A stretch of DNA of 64,000 bases from Tenrec ecaudatus (lineage: Eukaryota > Chordata > Mammalia > Afrosoricida > Tenrecidae). The stretch spans positions 62,457,501 to 62,521,500 of the forward strand of contig NC_134534.1 in assembly GCF_050624435.1 (NCBI RefSeq). The letters run 5' to 3'. A program made the position numbers and the translations under genes. The number at the start of each line of letters is the position of its first letter. Position 1 is the stretch's first letter. Positions 33,241-45,038 of this stretch are shown here, one piece after another. A model generated the notes under the pieces. The model saw only the letters and a program-made list of their open reading frames with translations, was not told the origin of the DNA and did not search any database.

Positions 33241-35180
33241 TTTTCCATGAATTTTTGATACCTTCTCATATGACTTTACATCATCAGATACCAGTGATGG
33301 AAAAATCCTAAAGTTTTTCATATGGATCACAACTTTAAGCATAGAGAATTTAATTGGAGGAGGGGGTTAGTTGCATAGATTATGAATTTGCAGCAGGATA
33401 TTAAAATTTGGAATTTATACATTCACTGTGTGATAGCTAAAAATTAGCATACAGTTTAATTATTTTAGTAGTATTTAATGTATTTGATCACTATCAAACT
33501 AGACATTGTTAGAGATTTAAAAGGCATAGATGATTAAGGTAAAACCCTTACATCCATGAAATTGAAAATATCACTGTCATATAAGTCAGATATAAAAGAG
33601 CATTTGAAGCTGAGAAAGTAGGGGCTACACCACAGAACAGTTAAAAAAAGCGCAATGTGAAACCTGTGTTTTAGGGAAGCCACCTCAGCACGTGGTGAAA
33701 TTCTGTTTGTTTTTAAATGAATGCAAATTAGTTCCTATAACTAATTCATAACATAGGTGACAGAGAATATCTGTCCAAATACAAAAGACTTCAATTTCCA
33801 ATTAATGGGAAAAAACCAAAGCTCAGGTTTTCTGCAAGGATCAGACATTCACATTATTTCTTAAACTGAGAAACTGCCTGAGTTACTAAGCAAGCTAAGC
33901 AGAGTTTAAACACCTCTCCCGATATCTTCTTTCCTCTGAGGACTTTGGTTGGTCACCATGTCAGTCAGGCCCTGCTGCTACTTCAAACAGTTTTTCTCCT
34001 TTATTGAGAGGTCACCCACAGAGACCTGGGCAGGCAAAGACAGAGTTCACCTTTGCTTTATTCCTTAGCTGTGTCACGTACCTGTTCAAGTAGAATCCCC
34101 AGTTAGAGTGATCCCTGAGGCTAAAGAGTTCTATTAAACCACAGCAAGAATTGGTCATCTCTTTGCTCCTGGGAAAATCCTACAGCTGTGACTAATAAGT
34201 ATTTCAAAAGAAATAAACGAACATGTCATTCATCCTATGATTACAGGATGAGCTGGAAGGGAGTTGCTGGCCAGCAGGCCCTTTACCCTAACCTCAAGTT
34301 ACTGAGTTCTTTCCCTAACTAGTGCAAATTTTCCCATGACAAGGGATTACTTTCTTTTCCAACCACTATCAAGGCAAATCTGGTGGAGAATCACAGCACA
34401 CACTGAAAAAAAAAAGGGTAATGTTGGCTACTTTCAGAGGGCGATGAAGGCAATATTTGCATGAATGTGGTAGGTTTTATGCAGTTGAGGAAACAATATT
34501 AATACATTCTTAGGAACCCAAAGCACTATTATTGATAAACCAGTTCTGAATCAGAGAAGTCCTCTAGGACAGAGTAGAGCACCTCTATAGGATTTCCAAG
34601 ACAGCTCTCTTTAATGAAGCAGAGCCCCACATTTTTCTCCTACTGAGCCTCTGGTGGGTTTGAGTTCCCTAGCTTGGTGTTAGCCGCTGAACACTTAAAC
34701 ACCGTGAGAACACATATCTTTATTATCAATAACCTTCCATACTTTCCATTAGATTTCAGTCTTTGTATTTGCATATTTCCATAGATTTTGGTAAAATGTG
34801 CAATGCATTACATCCATCCTTACAGTATCCTAAGGAATAGTCTCACTGCTCTTCAAACACCTGTGCTTTACCTATCACTCCTTTCCTCTTGCTCCTTCCT
34901 GTCCACAGAGGGCAGGATATGATGACTGCTGGTCAGATGGTCAGAAAGATTGTCCAGGATTTGAGGGAAGTGTCTTTGGTTGGGGACCAAGTAATTTTCT
35001 TTGTAACTTCATTCCTACAGGAATGAAAACATTGATTAGTCTAGACAATGCTAAGTAACTACTTTGTTCAATTGACATAGGGATGTAAGGAGAAACATTA
35101 TTGTGATACAGAAAGCAAGAGGAAAAACTGGCTACTGGTACCGATTAGCTTAGTTTAAGAAGCATAAGTTTGGAGGGGGC
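33241..35180. other. Mostly unassigned, one AfroSINE
   Basis: No gene recognised. Within it, about 34585-34706 reads as a diverged reversed AfroSINE ('cagctctctttaatgaagca', 'ctctggtgggtttgagttcc', 'ttagccgctgaacacttaaa'). Confidence 0.5.
34585..34706 (-). mobile_element. AfroSINE, reverse, diverged
   Basis: Reversed AfroSINE body and head, with the order given by the words 'ctctggtgggtttg', 'gtgttagccgctgaac' and 'acttaaacacc'. The tail is lost. Confidence 0.55.
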
Positions 35181-35666
35181 TGTGATGGAGTGAAATTTCC
35201 TTATATGGTTTTTCTACCCAAGTCTCTGTAACTCCCATAAAATGATTGGATAATCATTGCCATCAAGTTAATTCTGACTTGAGTTAATATTGACCCTAAA
35301 GGACAGGATAGAAATGACCCTATGAGTTTCCAAGACTGTCACTCTTAAAGGAGTAGAAAACTTTGTCATTCTACCAATGATTACACAAAGTTGTGCACAC
35401 AGGGCACGAGTAACACTATAGAGGAGATTGGTCACTTTCTGTTACCATCGCCAAGGCTATAGAGATGAGATATCTTTGAAGCAGCAGGGGAGAAAAGAGA
35501 AACCTATAATCCTTGGGGGGGAAAAAACACTTACAATATCTCTGCATAAGGTTGCAGAGGCCTCTGAGACCAAAGGCATCACAGACTGTGGCAGGGACAC
35601 TTGGAAGAGCAGTGGCAAGACTGTGAGCTACCTTCTCCTTTCTTGGCCCAAGACTAGGTACCTGAG
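35181..35666 (+). mobile_element. LTR-like family C, split by AfroSINE
   Basis: Begins TGTGATGGAGTGAAATTTCC and shares 'ttaaactcccat'-like text, 'tgaagcagcagg', 'gaggcctctgagaccaaagg' and 'agactgtgagctaccttctc' with 39689-40433. A reversed AfroSINE (35255-35396) sits inside. The right end is cut where RTE copy B starts. Confidence 0.75.
35255..35396 (-). mobile_element. AfroSINE inside LTR-like repeat
   Basis: Reversed AfroSINE body: 'ttgaccctaaaggacaggat', 'gagtttccaagactgtcact', 'gagtagaaaactttgtcatt'. It interrupts the LTR-like repeat, so it is younger than that repeat. Confidence 0.8.
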
Positions 35667-35669
35667 GTA

Positions 35670-38031
35670 TTATTGAGCTGAAGTGGACTGGGATTGGCCA
35701 TTTTGAATCAGAAAATCATATGATTTGCAATGCTGGGAATAAAACAATCAAGAGGAATCATGAGTCTTTCATTTGCAAAAGGAATATTGCAAAGTATATC
35801 ATGAAATATAATGCTGTCTGTGATGAGATTATATTTATCTGCCTTCAAGGAGAACAAATCAATACAACTAATATTCAAATTTATGTACCAAACACAAGAC
35901 ACAGTAGAGAAGCTCAGTGTCGATTGCTATAACCAGACTAGGGCTAACTGTGGAACAGATCATCAATTGCTACTCTGTAAGTTCAAGGTGAAGTAGAAGA
36001 AAATAAAACAAGTCTGTAGAAACAAAAATACCACCTTGAGACTATCTCACCTGAATTTCAAGAACATCTCAAGATCAAATTTGATGCACTGAACACAAAT
36101 GACAGAAGATATGATGAGCTGGGGGAGGACAACCAGAATATTATTTATGAAGAAAACAAACAACCATTAACAAGATAGGAAAGAATAAAAGATAAAAGGT
36201 ATGTCAGAAAGGGCTGAAACTTGCTCTCATTCGTATAGCAGTTAAAGCAAACGGAAGAAAGGATGAAGTATAAAAGCTGAAGGGAAAATGTCAAATTATG
36301 GTTCAAGAAGAGAAAGCCAAATATTACAATGGAATGTGCAAAGACAGAATTAGAAAGGCAAAAAGGAATAGCATGCTCAGCATAAACCTAAAGTGAAAGG
36401 ACTTGAGAAAAAAAATTCAAGCCCTGAGTTTCAATTTTAAAAGACTCAATGCGAAAATATTGAATGATTCAGGAAGCATCAAGAGAAATGGGAAAATGTA
36501 TACTCTCTATATAAAAAAGAATTAGTCAACATTCCACCATTGCAGGACATAGCGTATGAGTAAGAAACAATGATGCCGAAAGAAGAATTTTTAGCAACAT
36601 AGAAAGCATTAGCCAAAGACAAGACTCAAGGAACTGATGACATAGCAGCTGAAATGTTTCCACAAGCTGATGAAGCATTGGAAGCACCTATTTATCTATG
36701 CCAAGGTTTCTGAAAGACAGCTACTTACCCACTCCAAAGAAAAGTGACCCAACAGAATGCTCAAACTATAGAACAATAACATTCATTGACTTTCATGCCA
36801 GTGAATTTTTTCTGAAGATCATTCAATAACAGTTTCAGCAATACATTGCCAGGGAGCTTCTACAGATACAAGTTGTATTCGATAAAGGATGTAGAACAAG
36901 GGATATCTTTGCTGATGTCAGATGGATCTTGCCTGAAAACAGAGGATACCAGAAAGATGTTTACTTGTGTTTTCTTAAAATACAAAGGCATTTGACTGTG
37001 TTAACCATAATACGGTTATGGATAACCTTGAAAAGAAGTTATGTAGTACTTGTACCTGGATCAAGACGCAGTTGTGCAAATGGAACAAAGGAATTCTGCA
37101 TGGTTTAAAATGAGGAATGATGTTTGTCGGGGTTGTATCTTCTCACCATTCTTATTCAAACTGTATGCTGAGCAAATCATCAGAGAAGCTGGAATATATG
37201 AGGAAGCATAGCAGTATCAGCATTGAATTAAGACTTATTAACAACCTGAGGCATGCAGATGACTCAACCTGCTTACTGGAAGTGAGGAGACTATTAAGTA
37301 CTTACTGATGAAGATCAAGGATTGCAGTCTTCTGTATAGATGACAACTCAATGTGTAAGAAGACCAAAGTCCTCACCACTGGATCAACAGGGAACATCAT
37401 TTTAAATGGAGAAAAGTTGGAGGTCATTAAGATTTTGTTTTACTCAGATATACAGTCAATGGTCATAGCAGCAGTCAAGAGATAAAAAAGATATATTGCC
37501 CTTGGTAACTCTAATTCACAAGACCTCTTTAGAGTACTGAAAATTGATGGTGTTACTTTGAGGACTGAGGTGCACCTCACCCAAGCCATGGTATTCGCCA
37601 TTGTGCCATATGCACGTGAAAGTAGGACATTGAATAAGAATGACCGTAGAGGAATAGATGCATTTGAATTGTGTTGCTGGAGAAGAAATTGAAAGCACCA
37701 TGGACTGCTAGAAGGACAAACTGATCTATCTTGGAAAAAGTAATGTCAGATTGCTCCTTAGAGGCAAGGATGGCAAGACTATCTTACCTACTTTGCCCAC
37801 ATTGTCAGGAGACCGGTGCCTAGAGAAGGACTTCATGTTTGGTCAAGTGGAGGGGCAGTGAAAGAGAGGAAGACTGTCAAGGAGATTGATTTACATGACC
37901 TCAGAAGTGGGCTCTGGCATAAGAACAATTGCAAGTATGCCATAAGACAGACTAGGCAGTGTTTCATTCGTTCATGCAGACAGTCACTATAGGTTGTAAG
38001 GGACCCCATGGCATCTAACAACAACCACCTG
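35670..38031 (+). mobile_element. RTE/BovB LINE copy B
   Basis: Starts with the endonuclease text 'gagctgaagtggactgggat' (about 35674) and ends with 'ggcatctaacaacaaccac', the RTE 3' tail, near 38031. In order it shows endonuclease (to about 36000, internally deleted), linker (36180-36400), RT with AFDCVNHNT near 36985-37015 and the VCRGCI/SPFLFKLYAEQII block (37125-37180). The NNLRHADDSTCL block is at about 37240-37270, where the RT motif YADD reads HADD. The C-terminal part follows. Reading frames are interrupted many times. Confidence 0.9.
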
Positions 38032-38353
38032 GTGTTAGAGAAAGAATGTGAAAGAAATGAATATGAAAATTATGACTTGAGTAACTCTATACAACCTTCT
38101 GTACAGTTGGATTTGGTAAAGGGGGAGGTAGTGATTACCAGAAGTGACAGGCTTTTGTTTTAAGTTATAGTAAAGTAAGAAGGCTTGGGAAAGACAAGCT
38201 CCACCCAGGTCTTTGAGGGTCAATATACTTGCATTTGAAACGACAACTATACTGCTGAGGATTGAAGAAGAAAATATAAAAGGTGACTTTGGCTTTTTAA
38301 ATGTTTAAATGTAAGCAGTTTGCCTGTGGACACATCTAGCCTAGAAATGTCTG

Positions 38354-38855
38354 TGTGATAGGTAGCTTTATTGTGTCAACCTAGCCAATAGGAACATGTG
38401 GGATTTATAAGGTCACAGTTTGATTGGAGGGCAACAATATAAATGGCTCTGTATGCCCTGCCTCTCTCTCTTGCTCTCTGGTGACAGGACCAGCATGCAG
38501 CTGCCTTAGCTAGTTCTCTGCCTCATCTTGTAAGCTACACTACCTGTGGGACAGCCAACCCATTCATCATGACATTAGAGCTTGAGGTTCCTTTGAGACC
38601 TGCTTCCCCACACTTCTGGTATATACACCGCTTGAGCTTGGAACAGTTAGAACCCGTTGTCTGGCTGACATTAGTGACCCACTCTGATGTTTGCTATCTA
38701 TGGCTGGACTGCTTCCATCACTCTGTGGAAAACTCAGCTTTGTGCTTCCTTGACCTTGAACCCAGCAGCCTTTGTGAGTTGAAGGCCTTCCAGTATATTA
38801 ACTGTTCCACAGAAGTGAGTTGAACTGAGCTCTCTGTATTGCTGTGTGTACTAAT
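38354..38855 (-). mobile_element. LTR-like family F, minus strand
   Basis: Reversed copy of the family at 43523-44175. Shared text includes 'ccaataggaacatgtgggat', 'tcacagtttgattgg', the 'ttgaccttgaacccagcagc' block and 'attaactgttccacagaagt'. It begins TGTGATAGG on the left, the counterpart of the CCTAACA-type end of the family. Confidence 0.75.
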
Positions 38856-39688
38856 TGGCTGGTATATTCCTTCGTGCTTATCTTTCTCTCTCTCTGTCCC
38901 TTTCTTTCTTGAGTAGACTGGTATGCTCATGGAATGACCACTTAGATCCCTTTGTGGAGTGGAAGTTGAGGAAAGACAGCAATACATAGATGGGCTGAAT
39001 TGGGGAATACTTGATTCTGGTCCAGAAACAGGGACCTGAAAGGATAGAAGAAGGGCTGGCTGGTCTGAATTTAAAGAATTGCACAGATACTTAGCCTGTG
39101 GTCATGATCTAGCCACAAAGGGGTAGGGCTACAAAAAATATATGAAAGGGCCAGATTGTTTGACTGGGGGCACATTTGACCTAGCAAAGGCTAGGTAGGG
39201 GTGAAATGACTGGAATTCAATGAGATGTAAAGGAATAGTTTTACCCTGGTGTAAATTGCTGCGTAGTGGTGAACTTTCAGGGACTTTCCCTCATGGTTGC
39301 TGATGTTCCAAGTCCGAATGAAGATGGAATAGTGATTGTTCTGATGCCTCCAGAGGACTAGTTTGGTATAATGGTCAATTTAGAAATGGATATCTAAAAT
39401 TGGAGAAGATAAAGGGATAAAGTAGTTGGTTCAAGCTTTTATAAGTATGTCTAGTCTTTTAGAAAGTAAAACAAGGGAGGATTCCCACTCAAAAGTTTTC
39501 TCTTTTCCTGAGGGGTCTGGGAAAGCAGGGATAAAGAAAGATATGGGCCATATTATACTTCAGGTGTTGATTTTCAACAGGGTTAATGGTGACTATAAAC
39601 TTGTATTGTAGAAAATATAACTTAAAGAGCAGGGAAGTTAATTTTTCATGTATGAAGGAAACATGGTTTAAGAAGTCAGAAGGGAGCC
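38856..39688. other. Unassigned sequence
   Basis: No gene recognised. A CT-rich stretch at 38880-38912 may be part of the neighbouring LTR-like repeat. Confidence 0.4.
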
Positions 39689-40433
39689 TGTGGTGGAGTG
39701 ACATTTCCTAATATAGCTCTTCTAAAAGTATCTAACTCCCACCACACGATTGATGGGACTATGAAAACAGAGCATATGTAATACTAATAGAAGGGATTGG
39801 TCAATTTTCTTTACCACCAGCTGGGCTATATAGATGAATCATCTTTGAAGCAGCAGTAAGGAGAAACCCAAGGGCCTTGGAAAAGCATGTTCAAGAGCTC
39901 TCTCGAAGTGGTGGAGGCCTCTGAGACCAGAGGCATCCGAATTGGCATGGAGACTCAGAGGACCAGTGCCAAGACTGTGAGGTGCCTTCTTCTTATATGG
40001 CCTAAGGCTATGGATCTGTGGGATGGAAATGACTGTGGTATGGCTTCCTGGCTCATAGAGTCAAGCCAAGGGATTGTGTGACTGAGAGACTAACAACTGA
40101 AGAGAGACTTGGCTACCACATGTTTGAGAAACTAAGAAGAACCAGAGGGTGACTTGGCTACTAACTGAGGAGACCCATAACCATATCTTTAATGTTTATT
40201 GATCCTGCTGTGTGGTACTTTTGAAATTCCCCAATGAGCCCCTTTATCTATGAGTTCTTTGTGGCCATTTCAGTGAATTGCTGAACCCAGCATTGATTTA
40301 GAGTGGTAGGGAGGAACGGCAGGTGTAAGAATAGGGAAAGAAGGATTGAGTGTGGAAGTATGTCAGACCCCTATCTTGTGGCAATGGGAAGCCAGAGACA
40401 TTCAAATATGGCTCTACATTTCCATTTACCACA
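39689..40433 (+). mobile_element. LTR-like family C, full-length copy
   Basis: About 745 bp, beginning TGTGGTGGAGTGACATTTCC and ending TTTACCACA, that is TG...CA. The same block order is seen at 50646-51512: 'aactcccaccaca', 'gcagcag', 'gaggcctctgagacc', 'aagactgtgag', then the 'ccatttcagtgaattg' region. No convincing target duplication was found. The TG/CA ends, length and lack of coding sequence fit a solo LTR, but this is an inference. Confidence 0.7.
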
Positions 40434-41408
40434 GGGAAAGTAAACTGTTCTAGGTGGCATTATAAAACATTTAAAGAAAATATACAGAAGTAATTTAAAA
40501 AGTGGCATTGTCAGATACAGTGTAAGAATTAGTTACATACAAATATGAGTTTGGTGTCAAGTGAGTGGTCAGTATATTTTGCAGGAATATAGAAAAGACT
40601 GGGAAAAGGAGAAAAGAAAAAATAGTGAAAATTGGGGTAGAAAATTTAGGAACGATCCTGAATCAGAGATAGTATAAAGAAATGCAAAAAGAATATGTAG
40701 TAAGTCCTCGCTTTAGTTGTCCTTCTCCAGAGAAAAAAGCCGAGATGCTGCTTGTCACAGAACTAGCAGTTGAGAGACATGAAGAAAAGACACTAAGAGG
40801 TTCTGAGGAAACACATTCAGATGTGTCCAATAGGTCTGTTCATTGGAGGACAGTGGTTTTAGAACGTATGCTCGACAAATTCCGAGTACAATTCATGGAG
40901 TATACAAATAATGTGCCAAAATATAGATGTGAATACATTTCCACTTTTAGTAGCCCTGATGGCTCTGTGGGTTAAGCATTGAACCGCTAGCCCCATGGAT
41001 CACACATAACAGAGTACTGTATCTACTGTATTAATTTTTAATAAATTTATAAGTAGTATTTTCATCTTAGTTAATATTGTATCAAAATGAGGATTTTTAA
41101 ATCTCATTCCATTATTATATGATGACGTAGAGGCTAAGACTCTTTTGTTGATGAATATGATATAATTGAGGAAGCCTTCAAAGCTTTAACATTAACGTTG
41201 CTCTTTATTATTAGTAAGGGTACTGATTGAAGCTTTGCTAAGGTTTATGTTAACACTAAATTGCTTTTTCTTCAATGAAGTTGGATTTAAGTTAGATGAT
41301 ATTCTCAACAAATGCATTTTATGCATCCACCATGCACCTGACATGTTATAGGTGCTGTAGAGAAACAATAAATACAGCAGGCAAAATGTCTTGCCGACAT
41401 TTCACTTA
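40434..41408. other. Unassigned sequence with AfroSINE head
   Basis: A frame of 97 codons at 40682-40975 has no recognised motif. An AfroSINE 5' head fragment is at about 40947-40998 ('agccctgatggctctgtggg', 'ttaagcattgaaccgctagc'). Nothing else is identified. Confidence 0.45.
40947..40998 (+). mobile_element. AfroSINE head fragment
   Basis: About 50 bp matching the tRNA-derived head of the AfroSINE. The rest of the element is missing. Confidence 0.6.
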
Positions 41409-42651
41409 TGAGGTGTATCCCCCCAAACAGAAAAGGGCTCTGATGGGCAGAGTTTTCCTAATACGCATTTTCCCAACAGGTGAGCATCAAACAACTCACT
41501 GTGGGTTAGTGCAACCAGTGGCACCTCCTGGGAAGGTTCTCTGTGGTCACAGTAAACTTTTTCATTAAAACAATTTTGCTCAAACCTCATTTTCAATAAA
41601 AATAAACAAAAACACTCATTTGTGTGTGTGTGTGTGTGATGACCATTTAAGAGAACAGCATGGGGCTATGTAATTTTATTTCCTGCTAGGGAAAAATGCT
41701 GCAGAAACTGTTGTGATGTTGAACACAGCTTAGAAGGACAGTGCTATGGGAAAAATTCAAGTGTATGAGTATTTTTCTCATTTCAAAAAAGATGAAATGT
41801 CGGTTATTGACAAGCCTTGTTCTGGATGTCTGTCAGTTAACTAAATGGAAGAAAATGTTGACAAAGTTCATGCACTTATGCTTGAGACTGCCTACGGATC
41901 ATTGAAGAAATGGGTAAATCATCTGGACTCTTTGGATCTCAGTTCAGTGAATTTTAATGAAAGAGTTGGGAATGAGAAGGGCCACTGCGAAATTTGTGCT
42001 TCAGTTCTGACTGACCAGGCAAGTGAGCATCCAGAAGAAAGATGCTGTGCTTTGAAAACAACAGCGCTGAAGCAACCCAGAGTTTTCCCCAGGGTCATTA
42101 CTGGAGATTAAATGTGGTGCTATTCATATGACCTTGAAAGCAAATATCAATCAGCCAGTAGAAGATGCCATTGTCACCTTGCCTCAAAAAGCTAATTAAG
42201 TAAAAGCAAAGATCATTTGTTTTTTTGATGTGAGGTGGATAGTGCATTTGGAGTTTGTACCACCAGGACAGACTGTTAATCAAGCTTTCTGTTTAGAGGT
42301 TCTGAAGAGATTGCATAGCAGTATTTGACAAAAAAAGACCTAACTTGTGGCAGAAGGAGGACTGGTTTTGCCACCACAACAATGCACCTGCTCATGCAGC
42401 CATCTCAGGGAACCAGGTTTGGTAGAAAAGAGCCTGCCTCTCTTGCCCCTTACTCACTTGATCTTGCTCTGTGTGACATACAAGGACAATGAAGAAGTGA
42501 AGAAAAAAGTGAGGGAGGTGCTGTCAGTTATCCAAACAGAGGAGTTTGAAAAATGTCTCCAAGAATAGAATTAAAGATCTGACAAATATATGAAGTATAA
42601 TGGAGAGTACTTTGCAGGCGATAAAGCTGTTTTGTAAGAAGATAGATAGAT

Positions 42652-42706
<55 letters not shown>

Positions 42707-42741
42707 GGCTTTGAAAATAAAGTACATTGTGGGGTAGTGGT
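41409..42741 (+). mobile_element. Mariner element, transposase pseudogene
   Basis: A plus-strand mariner copy. The left inverted end starts GAGGTGTATCCCCCC after a TA, and a weak counterpart lies near 42735. The 5' UTR matches the other mariner (20251-21153). Transposase pieces appear in order: FSHFKKDEMS near 41770 (DNA-binding part) and ENVDKVHALMLETAYGS at 41848. GHCEICASVLTDQASEHPEE follows near 41980-42040. Then come the GQTVNQAF-like block at about 42265 and the HNNAPAHA-like 'cccaccacaacaatgcacct' near 42370. Several stops and shifts separate them. A GT run (41622-41639) and a GATA run (42643-42708) interrupt it. Confidence 0.87.
42643..42708. repeat. (GATA)n microsatellite
   Basis: About 15 tandem GATA units. 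It lies in the 3' end of the mariner copy and replaces part of the 3' untranslated region. A shorter (GATA)n is at about 43573-43597. Confidence 0.95.
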
Positions 42742-43522
42742 GTAACCCCTCATATGTTCACATTTCTTCACTCATTCTTCTATAGATCATTTGAAATGTT
42801 CTTTCTGAATGGTAATGTGCTTATGAGTCTAAAATACCTGGGGACAGGGCTGAGATTCTGCAGTTCTACCAAGCCTCCTGATAATACTGACCTGCTATTA
42901 GTGCTAATGAGCCAAAATATTTTGCTTGGCAGCGTTAAAGAACTTACAGTATCTGTCACCACTGAAAATAAATAGGCCCTACATCCTGAGTAGACAGTCT
43001 CTCTTTCTTCATGATAGGCTTGTCAAAACTCCTCCATAGTGACTTTGTTTTTTTTTCTTTTTATTTTCACTTATAAACATTTGTTTTAATGAATCCTTGC
43101 ATTTGATAATATTGTTGCTTTAGCTGCTAATTTCTACTCCCATCTGTGAATTTCTAAGTAGTTTCTTGGTTGGGTTTTTACTAGAAAGAACATTAACTAC
43201 TATTTAATTCACTTTTCTGAGTTTATAATGGAGAAAATATTTTTCTAAGTTGGTTTCTCAATGTAAAGCCATTTTAAGGGTGAGATTTGTACAAGCATAA
43301 AGAACATTTTAAATAAATGTGTTAATTTTTAATAAGCACTTTTTCTCTTTGTGAAAGAAACCCCAGAAGCCACCAAACATAACCGGGCCATTTCCAGGCT
43401 ATTTCAGGTTTCATTGAGACATCTTACATTATAATTCTTCTTATCTCTTCCCCCTCCAATTAGGATCACATGGACACTATCTGAAGTTTTTACTGTATCT
43501 CTTAGGAAAGAGTTTAAGTTTC
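42742..43522. other. Unassigned sequence
   Basis: No gene or family recognised. Confidence 0.4.
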
Positions 43523-44175
43523 TGTTAGGCAGGGTTCTGTAGTGAAACAAAATGAGGAAACTTATGATTTTAGATAGATAGATAGATAGATAGATTTATA
43601 TAGGGAGAAGGGATATAACAGCTAATTAGTCCACACAGCAGTATGAACAGCTCAGTTCAACTCACTTTTGTAGGACAATTAATATACAGAAGTTCCTTCC
43701 AACTCATGTGGGCTGCCGGTCAAAGGTCAAGGAAACAGACATGGAAGTGGCTGGAGGTGGTGATGGTTGGCTGGGGAGCGGGGGTTGTCCGGAGTCTGCC
43801 TATAGGCAAGACAAGCAGAGCCGAGTAGACAGCAGGTAGCAGACAGGGCAAGGTGGGGTGGCAAGTGCAGGAAGATAAGATGTTAAAGCTAGTAGAGGTC
43901 AGTATAGCAGCAGCTTAGGGAAGCAGGTCTCAATGGAGCCTCAAGGCATAATAATGGACAACATGGCAACATGATCCACAACGATCCTTGGGTTGACTCA
44001 GCCCACAAGTAGCGCAGAGCATGCTGGTGAGATCACCAGGAAAAAACTGGAAGAGGTCAGAGTCTTAAAGTCATTTATCTCAGTCACTTTCCAATCAAAC
44101 TGAGACCTGATTGACAGGCTGAACTCCACCCACATGTTCCTATGAGTGTCATGCTGGCACCAAAAAACCCTATCT
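43523..44175 (+). mobile_element. LTR-like family F, plus strand
   Basis: Starts TGTTAGGCAGGGTTCTGTAG. Internal text matches 38354-38855 in reverse, and the right half matches 62270-62689 ('gcagcagcttag', 'ctcaaggcata', 'gatccac', 'caggctgaactccacccaca', 'gttcctatgagtgtcatgct'). At the right end 'ccctatc' stands where the copy at 62689 has CCTAACA. A GATA run lies inside near 43573-43597. I found no open frame of interest. Confidence 0.75.
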
Positions 44176-44865
44176 ATCAAGGGTCACCGATTAATACTTT
44201 CTAACCATGGTAGGATTAGTTTCTATTGGTTCATGTCGATGTGTCTGCAAGCATCAACACGTAACTGTTGGCCTTCACTTACATATGCTGTCTAGCTTGG
44301 TCCTCAAAGGGACATTTTCTTTAAAGAAATGAATGTTCAGTTCCATTGCGTATCAGTGCCAACTGCTAACCGAGTGAGGAATTGTATTTACCTTCTCCAG
44401 AAACAGAAATTCATCTCAGGTCACTGCCACTCCAGCACATATACCATATATACTCTTGATCATTAATCTATACTCAGGGATGAACGTTGCATACACATGT
44501 ATTGTGTACTGTATCCAACCATACAACACCAACTCTAAATGCAACTCCAGATGCTTCCCCAGTCATTCAATTCATTTTTAATTGCCTCCTGGTTTGTGCT
44601 CAGACATGGCCACTTGACTATTTTCCTACCTATGATTGCTTGTAGAAAATCAATATATTGTAGAACAATGCATATATTCACACAATTTACCAAAGAGATT
44701 ATTTTCTTGTTCTAAGGTCCAATTGTCAAAAGGACCTAGTCCTTATATATGTTTACTCCAAAAGTTCACCAAGTCATTACATGAACTGAAAACATCGGTA
44801 GGCATCTTCAAATAGCCATCTCCCCAACCCCACCCAAACCAAACCAACCAACCAAACAAAAAGTG
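44176..44865. other. Unassigned sequence
   Basis: No gene or family recognised. A short CCAAAC-rich run occurs at about 44830-44860. Confidence 0.4.
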
Positions 44866-45038
44866 CCATAGAGTCCATTTCAATTCATAGTAAGACCTAT
44901 GGGACGGAGCAGAACTTGTCTATAGGATTTTGCAAAGAGATTTTCTTATCTCTCTCCAATAGAAAGGTCTAACCCCAGACCTGCTGGTTAGTAGTCCAAT
45001 GTTAAAGCACAGCACTACCAGGATTTCTAAATACCCTT
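44866..45038 (-). mobile_element. AfroSINE, reverse orientation
   Basis: Contains 'gtgccatagagtccatttca' and 'cctatgggacggagcagaac', ending with 'actaccaggatttct' at the head. The order is that of a reversed AfroSINE including the RTE-shared tail. Confidence 0.82.

Noticed and set aside
40682..40975. 97-codon open frame as a gene
   Set aside because: No motif, no start context and no neighbouring exons, and it runs into an AfroSINE head at its end.
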